From NCBI GenBank assembly GCA_020064725.1, contig JAGTWJ010000013.1, positions 496,001 to 560,000 on the forward strand: a stretch of 64,000 nt of DNA. Direction: 5' to 3'. This stretch comes from Drechslerella dactyloides (Eukaryota; Ascomycota; Orbiliomycetes; Orbiliales; Orbiliaceae). Positions 59,799 to 64,000 of this stretch are shown piece by piece. A program made the position numbers and the translations under genes. How positions within the stretch are numbered: the first letter of the stretch is position 1; every line of letters starts with the position of its first letter. The notes under the pieces are model-generated. The model had not been told where the DNA came from, ran no database searches, and saw nothing but the letters and a program-made list of their open reading frames with translations.

Positions 59799-62439
59799 GG
59801 GAGCATTGACAACGCTTAGATTAGCTGGTTCGTGGATGCGCCAGAGCTGGCTTTATCTTCGTTGTGACAAGGTGCGCATGTGAGTGCAAGCGGTGAGTGC
59901 AAGCGGTGGAGCCGTGGAGCTGCGATGATGAGTCTGACCGCGCGGAGAAGCTCAGGAGCACCGGCAGGAGCACCAACAGCAGCAGCACTAATAGCACCAC
60001 CGGCAATAACAGAGGCAGAAGCAAACGGAGGCGGAGTGAGAGCCGGGACGCTCGTCAAGTACCTGAAAATAGGGAGGAATTATATTATGGTATTATGGAG
60101 TTATACGACGGCGGAGCGACGGTGGCTCCGGCAGCAGCAGCAGCAGCAGAAAAGAGAAGTCCGTGCCAGCAGGTGGGGGCTTGCAAGGTGAACGAATGAG
60201 AGCGACAGGCGGCGGTGGAAAGAGAGAGAAAGAGAGGACTGGCAGCAGCAGCGCGACAGACGCACACGATGATTATAGCGAGCGGTGGTAAGACGGCGGC
60301 GGAGGAGGCGGCGGTCTGCAGTCTGCGGTCTGGTCTGGTCTGGTATGATCGGATGGCTGGCGAGTGAGCGTCTGTCACCTGGCCAGGAGAGCCCGTATGA
60401 CGTACGGAGCTAGCAGGCCTGTCGGACAGCGGGGCTCCCTCGCGAAAGCTAAAGGGGTGGTCGATGGGAGGAGGGGGGAGAAGATGGATGTATCACCGGA
60501 GTCCAGGCTGGCGGCGAGAGCGGTGGGAAGTGACAGTTTCGTCGACGGCGGTGACGACGACGGCGATGACGAGGAGAGGGAGCAGGAAGTAGAAGCAGGA
60601 GAGAAAGAGAGAGAGGAGTGGAAGAAAGAGAGAGAGAGAGAGAGAGTGGAGAGAAGCCAACGTGGGCTGGAAAACGGGCGGCCGAATCGGAAGCCGACAC
60701 AACTCGCAGCAGGCGGAGGAGGAGGGCGGGGCAGCCAACCAAACCACGCTGGCGGACCGGATCGAGCAGAGCTTGCCGCTTCGACGGGAATCCACGTTAC
60801 TCCATCGGCTGCATCCAGAAGGGAGGTGAGATGAGAGAACGAAAAGACGGCTGGCGATGGAGAGAGACGAAGAACTGGAAGGGAGGAGATGAAGACAGAT
60901 AGGCTGGGGCGGAGTGCAGATGCGGCGGACTGCAGGCCTAGGTGCATGCACCAATTGGTTATATTAAGCACGCACTCAATTATAAACCGAGCAGCACACG
61001 CTAAAGTACGGGAGTACTTTTATATATATTCACTCTATCGACTGGCAGAGGAAGACGCACTTATATAAGAGTGCTAGGACTGTAGATGTCGTCCGGATGC
61101 GAGCATCGAGACAGCTGGGCGAGTGAACGTCCACACGGCCGCTCTTTCGGCGGTCGGAATGCGGTCTCGAGGGAGCTTCCTTCCCGCGCCCGCAGGCCAG
61201 CTGTCCCTCCTCACTCACAATGCAATACGCTCCCCGCAGACTTGATACTTATATCGTCCGCCGGAAGTATGCTAGTATCGTATTTCCGGTGGTGAAGCTA
61301 TTGTTCGTCTGGAGGGGAGAGAGACCTCGACCGGGCGGCTGTGCGTCCCTTCTTGAGCTCTTCGACCGTCCCGCCGCCGCGGTATTTATAACCCCCCGCC
61401 GTCCTCTTGATATCACCCCGACCATACGCAGCAGCACCGTCTCTCCAAGGCTGCCGTGCCGTCGCATTGACGGACGCATGGGGGGAAGAGAGGGAGGGAT
61501 GATTCAGAGGTCGAGCGGCCCCACATCGCGGGCGCGAATGGCCCAGATCCGCCAGCTGCTGCCACCCAAACCAGCGGGCCTTTTCCCTGCCTCTAACCAC
61601 TCAACCACTAGTACTGGCGCTAGCCAGCATCTCCGCTGACTCAGCACGCCAGGGACCGACCACCACCGTCCTCAATTAAATACACGTCGACTCACCGTGG
61701 ACACTGGCAATTGCAATGTCGCGTCCTGTCGTCAGTGACTCGACGCGGGCGGGCTGCGGAAACTGAAACTCTCTCTCAATGCGAGTCACAACGTGACGGT
61801 GAATACGAATGCGAAAAGCGAGGCGGCATCACTCGACGAGGCGAATTGACGCGCAACCGACATGACAGCCCTGCGAATACACAATTCGTCAGTCGAATTA
61901 TCATCATCATCCTAATATTATAATGTCATTCGCAAGGCTAGCGTGTGCAGGTAATGTAATGTATACCCCTGCGTTTCAATGCGCCGCATCGACGCGGTTC
62001 ACGAACCGTATCATCTCGTCCGCACCGCAGCCCCGCAATCCTACTCGTCACCACTACATACCATCCGTCGATAATTCAAACCGGCCGTAATATAGTACGT
62101 ATGGATGTCGCGTCGACAGCTGTCAGGTGGCCACGGGATCCGAACGAGAAGGTGCAACGTCGCCCACGCATACACCCACGCGTCGCGATCCTTCCAGCCG
62201 GTTGCCCCGTACGTACGGACTCCCTTGCATCGCATTGGCCTAGTGTATACACTTTACTCGTACGTACATCTCAATCCCGCGACGCGGCTGCCGTTCACTC
62301 GCATTGTACGTATATCCTTCGCTAGCGTGGTACATGTGATAACCCAGATCCTGCCAGTATACCCCCGGCCCAATGCCAATTATACCCGCACAGTACAATA
62401 CAGTATAGCATACATGTATACAGTACGAGGGGGGAAAGA
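59799..62439. other. intergenic/promoter DNA with purine tracts, no gene seen
   Basis: 2.6 kb between the F-box gene start and the 3' end of the aspartic-protease-like gene. Holds CAG-type triplets near 60135 and a GA-rich tract with (GA)n at about 60600-60655. Open frames on both strands reflect low complexity. Confidence 0.5.
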
Positions 62440-63973
62440 TTACCTGAGATCATTGATCCCGTAATACCCCATCTCAGCATCCACCGCCGTCTCGAACCGA
62501 TTGAAAAAATGACTCCCAACATTCATATACACCCTACTCCCCGTCCGCCGCACCTCGTACCGGGCCGGCAAAACAGACCCCGCCGCACCACCGCTAACAT
62601 ACCCGTACACCACCCGCCCCATACCGTGCCCGCCATCCGGCATATCGACCGTGATGGATGACAGCGCGCCGTTCGGCGGTGCGGGTGCAGGGTTGCCCGC
62701 GGGTACATCCGGCGACGAAACGTACGCCGTCGTCACGCCCGTGTCCGGGAGAAGTTGGCCCGCGCGGCAGGTGTTGGTGTTTATGGCGAGACAGACGGGC
62801 GGCATGGCCCAGTCCATCGGTAGCGTTGAGAACTGCTCCAGTCGGTGGAAGAGGAAGGGGGCGGTATTCGATCCCGTCAGTCCCCATATTATCCCCGTCT
62901 TTGTCACAATATACCCTAGTATACCCCCACCATCATTAGCCATGCCCATCGGCCGCGATATATGCTGTACGTGTATGTACTCAAAGGAAGGGTAAGTGGG
63001 TATATTACCATTCCGGTAGTTGCACCGCGCGGTGGGTATGTGCGTCGAACCCGCCGCAACGACAGTCCACCACCCTCTAACATTAAACAGCGGATTCACA
63101 TCCGGCGTACACTCCATCATCCCGTCCCCGCGCCGTCCATACCCGACCCCCATGTACGCACCCACCAAACTATTCCCCGGCACCGCCGTCCCGCCGCCGA
63201 CGCAGACGCCATTGTCAGTGGGGTAATTCGCGGCCGTGCACGTTACCTTACTATCGTAGACTAGCACGGGTACCTCGGCCCGAATCACGGGCTTCCAGTC
63301 CAGGTCTTTGAACGTGATGTTGACGGTGACCCAGTAGCCGGTGTAGAGTAGATCTGATGAAGAAAGATACTTCCACGCGCGATTGGCGGGGGCGGTATCC
63401 ACGTCCGACCAGGATTTGTGAAACGTCGAAATCCACGTATCCTTGCCGATTGCAAAGCCGGTCTGGATACACCAATATTTCAATTAGCACCCACTGGTAG
63501 AACTATAGAAGTAAGGGTGTGCATACACTCCCAGTGTCAACGATCACCCCGGCGGGGGTACGGTACACGTCAACCCCGTCAACATCAAGGTAAACCCGCG
63601 GCCCACTCTCATCTGGCCACTTCCCGCTCCCCGTCCCAACATTCGTAAACGGTATAAACGCAGAACACCGCGTATCCCACGGTATATTCAAGACGGACGG
63701 GGACTGCACGCCTGCCGCACGCGCGTCAATCACAGCTTGACTCGGTGGCGTGTGCGCGGCTACGGGCACCTCGATCGTGACCGTCCTCCCGGGTGCCGCC
63801 GCTGCCGCATTCGGCGCGTCGGGGACGACACGCGGGTGTACGTTTTGCGTTCCTGGTGGCGCACGAGGGGAGACGGCGGGGAGGAGGCGCGGTGGGACGG
63901 GTGGGCGTGCGGCGCCGGTGTAGACTGTCAACGACGCGAATAGAAGAAAGTTGGTGAACCTCATCCTTGACAT
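62440..63973 (-). CDS. secreted pepsin-like aspartic protease-type protein
   Basis: Exons 63527-63973 and 62440-63462 (64-nt intron with GTGCTAAT branch point, phase 0) give 489 aa. The first ATG in frame (63973) gives MSRMRFTNFLLFASLTVYTG, a signal peptide. After a Pro/Ala-rich propeptide-like stretch comes GVIVDTGS/TGFAIG (Asp146, split by the intron) and, 243 residues later, LLPDTGVTTAY (Asp389). Two DTG motifs with this spacing fit the two lobes of an A1-type aspartic protease. The surrounding sequence is divergent, with several Cys, and lacks an obvious Tyr flap, so activity is uncertain. The C-terminus has no clear GPI signal. Confidence 0.65.
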
Positions 63974-64000
63974 TGCTATACTATATTTCAACCGTGGTGT

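Noticed and set aside
60375..60971. 198-codon minus-strand frame upstream of the F-box gene
   Set aside because: Ser/Pro/Leu composition produced by a GA-rich tract; no domain or splice structure.

Overview
The window is nuclear DNA of a filamentous ascomycete (Pezizomycotina), class not determined. The evidence is short spliceosomal introns (about 50-180 nt) with GT donors, CTAAC-like branch points and AG acceptors; fungal gene families (Wsc-type wall sensor, GPI-anchored Cys-rich wall protein, PigL/STAND N-terminal domain, Hsm3-type proteasome chaperone, Ctr copper transporter); and long gene-poor intergenic DNA full of microsatellites. I found no canonical tRNA, rRNA or CRISPR.

Layout. 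0-9 kb is gene-poor: a spliced RNase III-like gene with degenerate catalytic motifs, an RNA polymerase III/SINE-like unit and a tiny palindromic insertion. 8.6-26.5 kb is a housekeeping block: an AT-hook protein, ALG5 glucosyltransferase, an SBP1-like two-RRM/RGG protein, a divergent VPS17/MEF2 pair, a Ctr copper transporter and a WSC-domain wall sensor. 26.5-37.3 kb is a gene desert of about 10.8 kb. 37.3-42 kb is a compact cluster: HSM3 and RPC31 diverge from a 432-bp spacer, and RPC31 converges on a DUF3445 (heme-dependent oxidative N-demethylase-like) gene. 44-48 kb carries a low-complexity protein with a 12-nt micro-exon and a Cys-rich GPI-type wall protein. 48-57 kb is an accessory segment: a stand-alone STAND/PigL N-terminal domain protein, an alpha-kinase-like protein with stop codons in its upstream reading frame, a RibD_C/DHFR-like reductase, and several copies of a very short insertion family. 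57.6-64 kb holds an F-box protein and a secreted aspartic-protease-like protein.

The housekeeping genes have GC-rich third positions; the accessory genes around 50-53 kb look less GC-biased. The most unusual signal is a family of tiny (about 26-50 bp) insertions headed by a GTCTCG-N4-CCAGAC-like motif. Four copies are flanked by 7-10 bp direct repeats that look like target-site duplications. The alpha-kinase-like locus is the second: every stop in its upstream frame is TAA or TAG, as expected if C-to-T change at CA (RIP-type) had hit Gln codons. All splice sites were assigned by eye from phase and signal agreement and have not been tested against transcripts.
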